Shown: piece by piece, positions 31,976 to 41,314 of the stretch
Position numbering within the stretch: position 1 is the first letter of the stretch
How the letters are laid out: every line of letters begins with the position of its first letter
DNA from: an uncultured Alphaproteobacteria bacterium
Lineage (GTDB): Bacteria > Pseudomonadota > Alphaproteobacteria > MPNO01 > UBA2964
DNA length: 64,000 nucleotides
Direction of reading: 5' to 3'
Assembly (NCBI GenBank): GCA_943787225.1
Contig: CALSLP010000002.1
Location: forward strand, 524,648 to 588,647
Notes under the pieces: generated by a model
What the model saw: only the letters and a program-made list of their open reading frames with translations
The model's database searches: none
What the model was told of the DNA's origin: nothing
Made by a program: the position numbers and the translations under genes

Positions 31976-32530
31976 ATGAAGACATGGATTAAATCTACGC
32001 TTGCTGCGGGCTTGGCAATTGCCGTCCTCGGTGCTGGCGTTACGACGACACAGCCTGCATTTGCTGATGGCCACGCGAAGGCTGGCAAGATGATGCATGA
32101 CGCCAAGAAGAAGATGAACGACGCGATGGCCAAGATGAAGGGCCCCAAAGTCGTCAAGGTTCGTCGCCTTTCTATGCGCGCCATTTCAAAAGCAAACAAG
32201 AATATGAAAGCCGCAGCTAAAAAGGGTAACACCCGTGGCGTTGTTCGCGCTTCACTGCAGATTATTCGCCATGCCAACGCCTTACCCCGTATGTTCCCAA
32301 AGGGAACCGGGCGCGGCAAACTTAGTCCTGCTGTAACCCGGTCTACACCAGCAATCTGGAAAAACTGGGGTAAATTTATTCAAGCGAACAATGCAATGAG
32401 AAACGCGGCGACGCGCGTCGCCATCGCCGCCAATGCTGGCAACAAAAAAGCTGGCCTGAAAGGTATCGGCAAGACCTGTGGTGGTTGCCACAAGCCGTTC
32501 CGTGGCAAAAAAGTTGCGATGAAAAAGTAG
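31976..32530 (+). CDS. Cytochrome c' family protein, lysine-rich (copy 1)
   Basis: A 184-residue exported protein: signal MKTWIKSTLAAGLAIAVLGAGVTTTQPAFA, then a four-helix bundle with helices rich in Lys and Ala, ending in the heme site KTCGGCHKPFRGKK (CxxCHxxFR, the C-terminal heme position of cytochrome c'). Unusually basic: Lys and Arg dominate the mature chain, with a long insertion KAGKMMHDAKKKMNDAMAKMK after the signal. GGGAGGA precedes the ATG. An almost identical paralogue follows 176 bases later. Confidence 0.88.
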   Translation: MKTWIKSTLAAGLAIAVLGAGVTTTQPAFADGHAKAGKMMHDAKKKMNDAMAKMKGPKVVKVRRLSMRAISKANKNMKAAAKKGNTRGVVRASLQIIRHANALPRMFPKGTGRGKLSPAVTRSTPAIWKNWGKFIQANNAMRNAATRVAIAANAGNKKAGLKGIGKTCGGCHKPFRGKKVAMKK

Positions 32531-32559
32531 TAAGTTTCGAAGTCTCAGGACTTCAACAA

Positions 32560-32588
32560 AAGGGCGGTCCTCAGGGGCCGCCCTTTTT
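32560..32588 (+). terminator. Terminator after cytochrome c' copy 1
   Basis: AGGGCGGTCC - tca - GGGGCCGCCCT followed by TTTT, about 30 bases after the stop codon. An almost identical hairpin follows the second copy. Confidence 0.8.
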
Positions 32589-32705
32589 GATTCCGGGGAA
32601 CCCATCCCGTCGGGGGGAATAAATTAGCTTCCAGGATGTTAGTGAACTGGAATAGAAAAATATCCGAATAGACTAGCTTATAAAATTTGGGAGGACCAAA
32701 TCGAT

Positions 32706-33239
32706 ATGAAAACATGGATCAAATCAACATTCGCTGCAGGACTGGCCGTTGCCATCCTTGGTGCCGGAGTCACAACGATACAACCGGCTTTGGCCGACGG
32801 TGCAAAAGACGCGCAACAGCTTGCTGCCAATCACGGCAAGAAAATGAACAAAAAGATGGGTGCTGTAGAGGCCCGTAAAGCTTCAATGCGGGCCATTTCA
32901 AAAGCCAACAAAGCTATGAAGGCCGCCGCTAAAGCTGGCAACACTCAACTCGTTGTCAGCGCAGCGATGATTGTCGTTAAACAGGCTGACAGGATGCCGC
33001 GCATGTTCCCCAAAGGAACCAGCCGGAAGGCATTGGGCGCAAAAGCCACGCGTTCCAAAGCGGCAATCTGGAAAAACTGGAAAAAATTCATTGCAGCCAA
33101 CGACAACATGAAAGCTGCGGCGCTCGCGGTTGCGGCAGCGGCCAGAAACGGCAATGCCAAGGCCGGCATGAAAGGAATCGGCAAAACCTGTGGTGGTTGC
33201 CACAAACCGTTCCGCGGCAAGAAAGCCAAGAAAAGCTAA
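32706..33239 (+). CDS. Cytochrome c' family protein, lysine-rich (copy 2)
   Basis: A 177-residue paralogue of the preceding gene: same signal peptide (MKTWIKSTFAAGLAVAILGAGV...), same helical body (KASMRAISKANKAMKAAAKAGN) and same heme site KTCGGCHKPFRGKK. The linker after the signal differs. GGGAGGACCAAATCG precedes the ATG, and a hairpin like that of copy 1 follows. The pair thus looks like a tandem duplication of the whole gene-plus-terminator unit. Cytochromes c' bind NO or CO, or transfer electrons; which applies here is open. Confidence 0.88.
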   Translation: MKTWIKSTFAAGLAVAILGAGVTTIQPALADGAKDAQQLAANHGKKMNKKMGAVEARKASMRAISKANKAMKAAAKAGNTQLVVSAAMIVVKQADRMPRMFPKGTSRKALGAKATRSKAAIWKNWKKFIAANDNMKAAALAVAAAARNGNAKAGMKGIGKTCGGCHKPFRGKKAKKS

Positions 33240-33262
33240 ATACCGAACGATATATTCGGATA

Positions 33263-33289
33263 AAGGGCGGTCCTGAGGGGCCGTCCTTT
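33263..33289 (+). terminator. Terminator after cytochrome c' copy 2
   Basis: AAAGGGCGGTCC - tgag - GGGCCGTCCTTT followed by TC, with GC-rich stem closely matching the hairpin after copy 1. Confidence 0.7.
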
Positions 33290-33383
33290 CGTATTCTGCC
33301 ACCGGTTCTGTATTCCGGGTAGCGGCAAACATTATGGACAGATAGAGTCGCTGCTCATATTTCTGCTTCCAGGAGTTTAGGTG

Positions 33384-35717
33384 ATGGGTGAATTTGGCAT
33401 TGGACAACCGGTACCCAGGACGGAAGACCCGAGGCTGCTGCAGGGTCGAGGACAATATGGCGATGATTTCGTTCTCGCTAACCAATGCTATGGCTATCTC
33501 CTGCGATCGCCCCATGCGAATGCAAAAATTCTCTCGATCGATATTTCTGCGGCACAGGCCGCGCCCGGTGTTCAGCTTGTCCTGACCGGAGAGGACTGGA
33601 ATGCAACAGGGTTTTCGCCCTTCCCAGTCGCCGTTCCGCGGCAGAAGCGCGATGGATCACCGATGTTTACAGCGCCGCGTAAGGCTCTCTCTAGCGATCA
33701 CGTCCGCCTCGTCGGCGACGAAGTCGCCTTCATCGTCGCAGAAAGCTATGCCCAGGCCAAAGACGCAGCGGAACTCATCGATGTCGATTACGAAACGCTA
33801 CCCTCCGTGACCGCGACGGTAGACGCTGTCAAGCCGGGCGCACCCGCGGTATGGCAAGAATGCCCGGATAATGAATGTTTTTTCTTTGAACTCGGCAATA
33901 AAGACGCCGTTGAAACGGCCTTCGCAGCTGCCGATCACATCACCAAGATCGATTATCACGTGAATCGAATATCCGCGAACGCAATGGAGCCACGCATTTC
34001 CATCGGCGATTATGATCGGCGACTTGAACGCTACACGCTGCATACCAGCACCCAAAGCGTCCATGGAATCCGGGATCATGTCGCCAACATCATGAATCTA
34101 CCTCCGTCCAAAGTCCGGGTGATCGCGGGTGACGTTGGTGGCGCCTTCGGCATGAAAGGCGATATCTATCACGACCAGATCCTGGTTTTGTGGGCGTCAA
34201 AATTGCTCGAACGCCCCGTCAAATGGACAGCTGATCGGACCGAGTCACTGATGTCCGATACCCATGCCCGCGACAATGAGGTCACTGCTGAGCTGGCATT
34301 GGACAAAGGCGGGAATTTTCTCGCTTTCCGCGTTAACACGACCGCCAACCTAGGTGCCTATCTCGGCTCGATGACGCCCCATTCTCCAACCAATAATCTC
34401 GGGGGGCTGGCCGGGGTCTATACCACTCCCGCGATTTACACGGCCGTTACCGGAGTCTTCACCAACACCAACTGGGTCGGGCCTTATCGCGGCGCGGGAC
34501 GTCCTGAAGCCAGCCTCGCGATCGAAAAGGCAATCGACACCGCCGCCATTGAGATGGGGATTGATCGCGTTGATCTGCGACGTCGGAATTTAATTCCTGC
34601 TGATGCGATACCGTATCAAACGGGGCTGATCTTTAATTATGATTCTGGCGACTTCCCGGATGTTTTGGAGAAAGCGGTCAAACTCGCCGACTATGATGGT
34701 TTCGAGGCACGACGTGCAGAAGCCGCGACCCACGGCAAACTGCGCGGCATCGGTGTCGCCTTTGCAATAGAACAATCCGCTGCTCCCATCGAAGAGACCG
34801 CGGAAATTCGTTTTGACGGATCAGGTCATTGCACGATTTTAATGGGTACACTGAACCAGGGCCAAGGCCATGACGTGACCTTTAAGCAGCTGATCAATGA
34901 AATGCTCGGTGTCGAGCTCGACAACATTACCTTGCTGCAAGGCGATACTGACATTGTCGCCCATGGCCGCGGTACCTTTGGCTCCCGATCGGCTGGCAAT
35001 GGCGGTGCCGCGTTGCAAATGGCGAGCGACCGGATCATCGAACACGGCAAGAAAATCGCCGCCCATATGCTGGAAGCGGCTGACACGGATATCGCTTTTG
35101 ACGATGGCCGTTTCTCGATCGCAGGGACAGACCGGTCCGTGCGCATTGAAGAAGTTGCCCAGACCGCCTACGCCTTAATGGTTTTACCGCCTGATATCGA
35201 ACCAACCCTGGTTGCCTTTGCGGCTTTCAAACCAAAAGCGCCGACCTTCCCCAATGGCTGTCATTTTTGTGAGGTCGAGATTGACCCCGATACCGGCACG
35301 ACAGAATTCATCTCCTACGTCGTCGTCGACGATGTCGGGACGGTCATCAATCCGTTGCTCCTCAAGGGTCAAATCCATGGCGGCATCAGCCAGGGACTTG
35401 GTCAGGCAATGTGCGAAGACTTAAACTACGACCCTGAAAGCGGTCAGCTTCTCTCTGCATCCTTCCTGGATTACTGCATGCCACGGGCCGACGACATGTG
35501 CTCAATCGATGTTGTCGCGGCTGGGACACCGTCGCCAACCAACCCGCTCGGCATTAAAGGCGCCGGGGAAGCGGGCTGCGTCGGGGCACTCCCTTGCGTT
35601 CAAAGCGCCTTGATTGATGCCTTAAAGCCATATGGCGTCCGCGACGTACCAATGCCCGCAACCCCCAACCGGCTGTGGAAACTCATTCAGCAGCACCATC
35701 AAAACGCCGCCGCTTAA
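33384..35717 (+). CDS. CoxL-like molybdopterin-binding subunit, xanthine oxidase family (paralogue 2)
   Basis: A 777-residue paralogue of the gene at 27212. Same plan: PRTEDPRLLQGRGQYGDDF, AGDVGGAFGMKGD, the loop GPYRGAGRPEA, and the catalytic glutamate in GIKGAGEAGCVGA. ATG 33384 has AGGAG 8 bases upstream; a GTG one codon earlier also opens the frame. Again no FeS or FAD subunit is adjacent, and an EgtB-like gene converges from the other strand 13 bases downstream. Substrate unknown; no form I Cys loop. Confidence 0.85.
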   Translation: MGEFGIGQPVPRTEDPRLLQGRGQYGDDFVLANQCYGYLLRSPHANAKILSIDISAAQAAPGVQLVLTGEDWNATGFSPFPVAVPRQKRDGSPMFTAPRKALSSDHVRLVGDEVAFIVAESYAQAKDAAELIDVDYETLPSVTATVDAVKPGAPAVWQECPDNECFFFELGNKDAVETAFAAADHITKIDYHVNRISANAMEPRISIGDYDRRLERYTLHTSTQSVHGIRDHVANIMNLPPSKVRVIAGDVGGAFGMKGDIYHDQILVLWASKLLERPVKWTADRTESLMSDTHARDNEVTAELALDKGGNFLAFRVNTTANLGAYLGSMTPHSPTNNLGGLAGVYTTPAIYTAVTGVFTNTNWVGPYRGAGRPEASLAIEKAIDTAAIEMGIDRVDLRRRNLIPADAIPYQTGLIFNYDSGDFPDVLEKAVKLADYDGFEARRAEAATHGKLRGIGVAFAIEQSAAPIEETAEIRFDGSGHCTILMGTLNQGQGHDVTFKQLINEMLGVELDNITLLQGDTDIVAHGRGTFGSRSAGNGGAALQMASDRIIEHGKKIAAHMLEAADTDIAFDDGRFSIAGTDRSVRIEEVAQTAYALMVLPPDIEPTLVAFAAFKPKAPTFPNGCHFCEVEIDPDTGTTEFISYVVVDDVGTVINPLLLKGQIHGGISQGLGQAMCEDLNYDPESGQLLSASFLDYCMPRADDMCSIDVVAAGTPSPTNPLGIKGAGEAGCVGALPCVQSALIDALKPYGVRDVPMPATPNRLWKLIQQHHQNAAA

Positions 35718-35730
35718 GTCAGCGTCTCGG

Positions 35731-37062
35731 CTAGATCTCGAGAGCGCATGTTCTGAATCCGGCGACGACATCGCGCCGGTCACAGGTATAAAAATTTCGG
35801 AAGGTGTTCCAGACGATCCGATTGCGGGTAGCCCAGGAGCCACCCCGCAAGACGGCGTGTCGGCCATCGAACCACGGTTGTGAATAATCTGTGTAAGGGT
35901 CAGGCACGAACCCTTCAAAGGGCGCAAAGACAGATTGCGTCCACTCCCAAACATTGCCCATCATCTGGCGACAACCATAGGCGCTGTCACCGTCAGGAAA
36001 CGCCGCCACGTCAACCGGTCTGCCATAATATCCATCAAGGTTTGCGTGATCACGGGTGGCATTCTCATTTCCCCACGGGTAACGAGTCCCCGGACCTTTA
36101 AGCGTATCGGCATCAGGTTGAGGGGCGCGCGACGCGGCAACTTCCCACTCGCCCTCCCAGGGGAGACGACGGGCCGCCCATTTACACCAGGCTTGTGCCT
36201 CATACCAATTTACGTGATCAACGGGGGCATGCGGTCGTAGAGCTTCAACCGTGTCAAAATATTTTGCCGACCAATCCCCATCATTCTTTTGCCAATAGAC
36301 CGGATGTTCCGCCCCGGCATGATTGCGCCACTGCCAACCGGCGCTGGTCCACAGCTCCTCGCGTTGATAACCGCCCGCGTCGACGAATTCGGCAAACTCC
36401 GCATTCGTTACCGGTGCTTTGGAAATTGAGAACGGCTTCACTTCATAACCCTGGCCCCATTTCTCGTTATCCATAAAGTAAGGCGCCTTCGGAGTTGAAC
36501 CAAGCATATGGACACCGCCCGGAACTTTGACATCTCCAGGATATGGACCGGCCTCATTAATCGCTACCGGCACCGCCTCGACGAAGGACGGTGGCGGATA
36601 GCCATGTGTCTGTCTCGTATAGGTGAAGGCCTCATCATGCATATCTTCATGAAAGGCCGTCAGCTGTGTGAAATAAGAATTCTCAACAGATGCCAATTCA
36701 TCAGAGCCGAGACGTTCGATGATCAGGTCACGAATCGTTTCGCGATATTTAACCGTCACCTCAAGATCTGGCAGATCCAGGTCCCAACGTGTTGCATGAG
36801 CAACCGCCATAGAATCGTACAGCTCGTCGGTATTATCCAATACCGGTGGCCGCTGATCGCGGTCTCGCAAAATAAATTTCTCATGAAACCAGGCGATATG
36901 GCCGATCTCCCATAACATCGGATTTACGATCCCGAGCTTCGGCCCCATCAGCTGTTCATCATTGAGTCCCTCAATCAATGCAATCGTTCGCGCATCTGCA
37001 TCACGAATGATTTTCTCAAGATGTTTAGTCGGGACCTGTTGTACTTTTGGAAATGTCGCCAT
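35731..37062 (-). CDS. EgtB-like protein: DinB-like domain plus SUMF1/FGE domain
   Basis: A 443-residue protein with an N-terminal helical DinB-like domain (GHIAWFHEKFILRDR and LTAFHEDMHDEAFTYTRQTHGYP, His-rich as in non-heme iron EgtB sulfoxide synthases) and a C-terminal formylglycine-enzyme-like fold (VPGGVHMLGS, HPVDHVNWYEAQAWCKWAARRLPWEGEWEVAA, GNVWEWTQSVFAPFEGF, VLRGGSWATRN). This two-domain form makes the C-S bond in ergothioneine or the C-Se bond in selenoneine (SenA). No egtD, senB or senC is nearby, so which reaction it performs, if either, is not decided. It is convergent with the CoxL-like gene. Confidence 0.8.
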   Translation of the reverse strand: MATFPKVQQVPTKHLEKIIRDADARTIALIEGLNDEQLMGPKLGIVNPMLWEIGHIAWFHEKFILRDRDQRPPVLDNTDELYDSMAVAHATRWDLDLPDLEVTVKYRETIRDLIIERLGSDELASVENSYFTQLTAFHEDMHDEAFTYTRQTHGYPPPSFVEAVPVAINEAGPYPGDVKVPGGVHMLGSTPKAPYFMDNEKWGQGYEVKPFSISKAPVTNAEFAEFVDAGGYQREELWTSAGWQWRNHAGAEHPVYWQKNDGDWSAKYFDTVEALRPHAPVDHVNWYEAQAWCKWAARRLPWEGEWEVAASRAPQPDADTLKGPGTRYPWGNENATRDHANLDGYYGRPVDVAAFPDGDSAYGCRQMMGNVWEWTQSVFAPFEGFVPDPYTDYSQPWFDGRHAVLRGGSWATRNRIVWNTFRNFYTCDRRDVVAGFRTCALEI

Positions 37063-37227
37063 GCCTATGTCTCACTAATTTACCTATGCAGAAAATAACC
37101 CGTTCACACCCCATCCGGAAAGATCATGTTTGCGGGCTGGAACCACTGGATGGACGGCGGCGGATAGCTATGAGATAAGATCGTAGAAATCCGAATTCTC
37201 AATACACGTCAAAGAAAGGACAACGCT

Positions 37228-37845
37228 GTGGAGTTCGACAATGAATTTGAAGTTCCAGTCCCGGTAGACCAGGCATGGGATATTCTCATGGATATCGAGC
37301 GGATCGCGCCTTGTGTCCCCGGTGCTGAACTGACCGAGGTCGTCGATGACAAGACCTATAAAGGCAAGATATCTGTCAAGCTAGGGCCCGTTGCCTTGAC
37401 CTTCAATGGTAAAACAACGTTTGAAGAGCTCGACGCCGCAAATCATAGTGCAAAGTTAAAAGCGCAGGGAACAGATGCCAAAGGCCGTGGTGGGGCGCAT
37501 GCCAATGTCGCCTTTCATATGGAACCCAGCGATGGCGGCACCAAGGTGATCATTGAGACCAGCCTTCAATTGTCAGGCGCGGTGGCTCAGTACGGTCGCG
37601 GAGTCGGCATGGTGAAAGACCTTTCCCAACAGATCATTGGGCAATTCGCCGAAAATCTAAAGAATAACGTGATCGGTACAGAGGCCGGTGCTGCGGGAGC
37701 AGATGACCCAAGTGCTGCTAACGGTGGAAACGCCACCCCGCAAAACGCACCACAACCAGTTGCCGCGCCGGTTCAGGTGGGTGGTATGGGGTTAAAGGTC
37801 ATCTGGAACGCGATAAAACGTCTGTTTGGCGCCAAAGGAACCTGA
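37228..37845 (+). CDS. CoxG-type SRPBCC protein (CO-dehydrogenase subunit G family)
   Basis: A 205-residue START/SRPBCC protein: VPVPVDQAWDILMDIERIAPCVPGAELTEV is the N-terminal CoxG pattern, then YKGKISVKLGPVALTFNGKTTF and a helix VAQYGRGVGMVKDLSQQIIGQFAENLK. The C-terminal tail is Ala/Pro/Gln-rich and ends with a hydrophobic-basic helix (LKVIWNAIKRLFG), possibly a membrane anchor. Start is GTG 37228 behind AAAGGA. CoxG proteins accompany molybdenum hydroxylases and are thought to aid their membrane attachment, which links it by context to the two CoxL-like genes. Confidence 0.87.
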   Translation: MEFDNEFEVPVPVDQAWDILMDIERIAPCVPGAELTEVVDDKTYKGKISVKLGPVALTFNGKTTFEELDAANHSAKLKAQGTDAKGRGGAHANVAFHMEPSDGGTKVIIETSLQLSGAVAQYGRGVGMVKDLSQQIIGQFAENLKNNVIGTEAGAAGADDPSAANGGNATPQNAPQPVAAPVQVGGMGLKVIWNAIKRLFGAKGT

Positions 37846-37861
37846 GCCGCTTAGAAAGAAA

Positions 37862-38299
37862 TTAGTGTAGCCGACGGGCGTCGTCGCCCGTCGTATCACT
37901 GCTCGGCGCTGCCGATGTTGGTCCTGCCTGATGATGAACCATCTTCCAAAGGCTCCCTTCGCGATGAAAGACATTAGTCGCGATCAGGGAACCACCGGGA
38001 AGCTCTTCGAAACAAACAACACTGGCAACATCACCATAAACCAGCGCTTTGGCGTCCCGGCATTGAATTTCGGGTGAGTCGGGGTTGGTCAATATTGCGG
38101 CCCAACTCGTCACAATCCCCTGACGATCAAAAATCGGCCCCCAGCCTGGATGCAAACAGCAAACGGGAACAACGTCAGACCACAGCGCCTCCATTACCTT
38201 GGGGTCTCGGTCCGCGAAAGCCCGGTAAAATACTTCATTGGCAAACAAGACTTCATCTACATCAGACAAGGTGACTTTCCTTATGCTTACAGTGTTCAT
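37862..38299 (-). CDS. NTF2-like (SnoaL/DUF4440) protein
   Basis: A 145-residue cone-fold protein: FANEVFYRAFADRDPKVMEALWS, then VCCLHPGWGPIFDRQGIVTSWAAIL and a final strand VFHREGSLWKMVHHQAGPT. These are the NTF2-like alpha+beta cone marks (N-terminal helix, substrate pocket lined by W and H). It could bind a small ligand or act as an isomerase or hydrolase; no function is claimed. It is convergent with the CoxG-like gene (17 bases). Confidence 0.8.
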   Translation of the reverse strand: MNTVSIRKVTLSDVDEVLFANEVFYRAFADRDPKVMEALWSDVVPVCCLHPGWGPIFDRQGIVTSWAAILTNPDSPEIQCRDAKALVYGDVASVVCFEELPGGSLIATNVFHREGSLWKMVHHQAGPTSAAPSSDTTGDDARRLH

Positions 38300-38337
38300 A
38301 TCTCGCGATTAGTTCAGCGGCCACGTCCAAGGAGCAA

Positions 38338-39339
38338 TTAGGACCCCGCTTTTTCCGAGTTGTTGGCCACAGGCTTCCTATTGTCCGAGAGAAACCAAAT
38401 AAGGGCGCCAGGCAAAGAAAATATCAGCGTGAGAAAGCCGAAGGCGACAGATAGAACAAGAGCGTTTTCGGGTGCCACATCAACGGTGCCCAACATCGCA
38501 ATCATCGCCCCCTCGCGCACACCCCAGCCCGCAAAGGAAATCGGCAACAGAGACGCCAGTATCACGGGCGGTATCAAAACCAATAATGTCAAAAGCCCAA
38601 CTTCAATCGAAAGGCCTCGTGCAAGCGCGAACATGATCAGCACCATGAGAACTTGGTTCCCAATAGAGAGTCCTAAAACATGAAGACCATAGCGCCCTGG
38701 CGCTAAAACGATCCGGGAGTCTTCTGCAAACGACGTGATCGAGTGGTAAAACCGCACGGGCAGCAACCGAACGAACAGCACCATCAAACGGTCGAGCCAT
38801 ACAAGAACGAGCAATCCGATAAAAATTGCCGCGACAAGAAAGGCAAGAACGGCGAGGATCGTCGTATCCTCAATAAATTGCGCTGCAAGAGGAAAGGTCA
38901 GCATCACCAGCACGGCGAGACCGACAAGGGCGGTGCCACGATCCAACAGGACACTACCAATAGCCCGCTTTAAAACACCATCCTGTCGGTAGAACATCCA
39001 GATTCGCACCGCATCCCCACCCAAATTTGATGGCAACGCCTGATTAAAGAACAGACCGATCCAGACCAAAGAGAAGGCCATTTTCGCCGGCAAGTTTCCA
39101 TCCAATGCACCAACAATGATTCGCCAACGCCATGCTGCCAAAACCATCGACGCTACCAGTAAGGCAGCGGCAACCAGAAAAGCCCTCGGCTCAACGCCAG
39201 CGACTCGTTTTAGAGCCGCTTCAATATCATAGGTCTGGAATAAGACGTAAAGGAGCGCACAGGACACGAGCGCTTTGACAATCGCAAAACTGACCTGCCT
39301 TGCTGATGATTTAGCCGGGGCGGCGGGATTGGGGGTCAT
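38338..39339 (-). CDS. Lysylphosphatidylglycerol synthase-type flippase membrane protein (UPF0104/YbhN)
   Basis: A 333-residue integral membrane protein with about eight hydrophobic segments. LFFNQALPSNLGGDAVRIWMFYRQDG and PISFAGWGVREGAMIAML are the diagnostic loops of the YbhN/AglD-like domain that forms the flippase half of MprF. No synthase domain is fused. Its substrate is unknown. The integration site of the genomic island lies 107 bases upstream of its start. Confidence 0.85.
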   Translation of the reverse strand: MTPNPAAPAKSSARQVSFAIVKALVSCALLYVLFQTYDIEAALKRVAGVEPRAFLVAAALLVASMVLAAWRWRIIVGALDGNLPAKMAFSLVWIGLFFNQALPSNLGGDAVRIWMFYRQDGVLKRAIGSVLLDRGTALVGLAVLVMLTFPLAAQFIEDTTILAVLAFLVAAIFIGLLVLVWLDRLMVLFVRLLPVRFYHSITSFAEDSRIVLAPGRYGLHVLGLSIGNQVLMVLIMFALARGLSIEVGLLTLLVLIPPVILASLLPISFAGWGVREGAMIAMLGTVDVAPENALVLSVAFGFLTLIFSLPGALIWFLSDNRKPVANNSEKAGS

Positions 39340-39445
39340 GCCAGACTGCTTCTGTAGCTATATGCCGCCGAAAACCTAGATTTCTTGGCCCGGTCCATCA
39401 TTCGGCGAAGTATAACGCCGTTGACGGCAATATGCAGAGGGAAAA

Positions 39446-39506
39446 TGGTGCGCCCGGGAAGATTCGAACTCCCGACCCCTAGATTCGTAGTCTAGTGCTC
39501 TATCCA
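39446..39506 (-). repeat. Distal attachment-site copy: 61-bp tRNA-Arg 3' fragment
   Basis: Exact 61-bp copy of positions 45429-45489, i.e. the 3' end with CCA, T-arm, variable loop and anticodon arm of tRNA-Arg(ACG), but lacking the D-arm and 5' acceptor strand. It marks the far end of the integrated island. Confidence 0.93.
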
Positions 39507-39999
39507 TAACCCCTTCTAAATGCTTAGTTTTTCACAGATTTATCTTACGTAAAATATACCTCTGAGGGGTTCGCTGTGTCAAATCTGTGTCAATTCCAAT
39601 CCCAAATTCTTAAGGGTTACGTTTGTCTAAATAGAAGTAACACACCAAAGATAGTTTGGACTGACTAGTTAATAAGTTCTCGTAAATCGTGGGACAACGA
39701 ACCACTACGAAATTCCCATTGGGTTGGTGCAATGGTTGTTAGGTATCTTTTACCAAGAGGTAATCGGAAACCAGATGGATCATTAATCTGGATAGCACCT
39801 AGTAGAGAGTAAAAAAAATAAACCCAGATGTAGAAATTTGAACACTTTAAACTACAGAGGAAATTCTAATGGTAGATGATTTAGAATTAATAATCCTTGC
39901 GACTGAAGCACCATAAAAGATAACACGAAGTCCTATCTTTCCTATTCATAGGTTGGATCATCTACTGTTGATGGGGTCACTAGACTCAAGTCAAAGATA
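39507..39999. other. Island inner end: no convincing gene
   Basis: About 490 AT-rich bases between the attachment copy and the insertion sequence. It contains the arm-type repeat listed separately and a good ribosome site (AGAGGAAA) before a 15-codon frame (MVDDLELIILATEAP, 39869-39916), probably a gene remnant. A 23-codon frame at about 39732 (MVVRYLLPRG...) looks faintly like an integrase N-terminus. No complete gene is seen. Confidence 0.6.
39574..39593 (+). repeat. Arm-type repeat (left), two CTGTGTCAA motifs
   Basis: Twenty-base sequence made of CTGTGTCAA, AT, CTGTGTCAA. It recurs exactly at 45341-45360 just upstream of the integrase gene. Two 9-base motifs 11 bases apart at each inner end of the island are what integrase arm-binding sites look like; this role is inferred. 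Confidence 0.75.
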
Positions 40000-41187
40000 T
40001 GTCTAGCCCCCAAGTTCAGTGCCATTTGTGATTAGAGTTTCGGGCACTGGCGGCCGCATGTTCAGGGCCTGATGTGGTCGCACGTGATTGTACTGTCTGA
40101 GCCACTGGTTGATGACGATCTGAGCCTGCTTAGTCGTGGTGAACCACTCGGCATTGAGAACCTCGCGGCGCAGGGTTCCGTTGAAGCGTTCGTTGTATCC
40201 GTTCTCCCAGGGTGATCCGGGATAGATCCGGATGGGTTTGATGCCGACCCTTGCCAGCCAGTCCTGCATCGCCTGTGCGATGAACTCGGGACCATTGTCC
40301 GAGCGGATGTATTCCGGGGTGCCGTGGCGCAGCAGGAGTGGGTATAGCGCCTCAAGCACATCGTCAGCCCTCATCCGGGTGCGAACCGTCACAGCCAGCA
40401 CCTGGCGGGTGTACTCGTCCAGGACAGTCAGCATCTTGTAGCTCCGACCGTTGTCGAGCTTGTCGTGCACGAAGTCGATGGCCCAGACGTGATTGGGATG
40501 GGTTGGCCGCAACCGAATGATCGAGCTGTCCTTGTGATAGAGCCGCCGGCGCTTCTTGTCTCGTTGCGGCAGCTGAAGTCCTTCTTCGCGCCAGATCCGC
40601 TCAACCTTCTTGTGGTTCACCTTCCACCCTTCGATACGCAGCAGGACGGCAATCTTGCGATAACCGTAGCGCCCATACTGCTTCGCCAGCCGGATCAGTG
40701 CCAACCGCAGAGCATTGTCATCTTTGGGATCTGGTCGATATTGCAGGGAACTGCGGGCCAGACCAATAACCCGGCAGGTCCGTCGCTCCGACGTAGCAAG
40801 CTTCTGGCGAGTATGGATAACGGCCTGACGAAGCTGCTCTGTCGTCAGGCCCTGGGCTTTAGATGGCTCAGACTTTCCTTGAGGATCAGCTTGTCCAACT
40901 CAAGCTCCGCAACGATCTTCTTCAGCCGCGCATTCTCCTTCTCGAGAGAACGCATCTCCGACAACTGAGACCGACCCATCCCGCCGAACCGCTTGCGCCA
41001 GTTGTAATATGTGGCGTCGCTGATACCCACGCCGCGACAGGCCGATGCCACGTCACTGCCGGCTGACAGCTTCACCTCAATCTCACGCAGCAGCTTCAGT
41101 ATGTCCTCGTCCGAATGTCGTTTCCGAGCCATATCCAATCCCTTTCCTGTACTAAAATAGTGGCCCAGTTTTAGGGGGGAAGGACAT
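40000..41187 (-). mobile_element. IS3-family insertion sequence (about 1.19 kb)
   Basis: Imperfect terminal inverted repeats beginning ATGTC (left 39999, right end GACAT at 41183-41187) with a C-rich stretch (CTAGCCCCC versus CTTCCCCCC) surround an orfA/orfB transposase read on the minus strand. No exact target duplication is visible (GAT left, CAT right). Inserted inside the tRNA island. Right boundary is followed after 12 bases by a run of ten G. Confidence 0.85.
40003..41132 (-). CDS. IS3-family transposase OrfAB (-1 frameshift)
   Basis: OrfA (41132 to 40845) has the HTH MARKRHSDEDILKLLREIEV...ISDATYYNWRKRFGG and a leucine-zipper helix ending LSHLKPRA. OrfB runs from the shift to 40003 and holds the DDE catalytic core: first Asp in HVWAIDFVHD, second in YIRSDNGPEF, Glu in WENGYNERFNGTLRR. 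Re-reading the last G of AAG at 40857-40859 joins OrfA to AQGLTTEQLRQAVIHTRQKLA of OrfB, i.e. a programmed -1 frameshift as usual for IS3. The fusion protein is the active transposase. The element looks intact. Confidence 0.88.
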
Positions 41188-41314
41188 CATTACCCCTGTG
41201 GGGGGGGGGTGAAGTGTATCTGGAATCACTACCTCAAGACATTCACATCGGGATTTCTCTTAAGGATATTTTCTAAAATCCATTCAACAGAGTCATCCAC
41301 CAGAACCCCTAAAT

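Noticed and set aside
35731..37062. Naming the gene senA or egtB outright
   Set aside because: The two families share this layout and no partner genes are near to decide.
39732..39803. Possible integrase N-terminal remnant (MVVRYLLPRG...)
   Set aside because: Only about 23 codons and the similarity is too vague.
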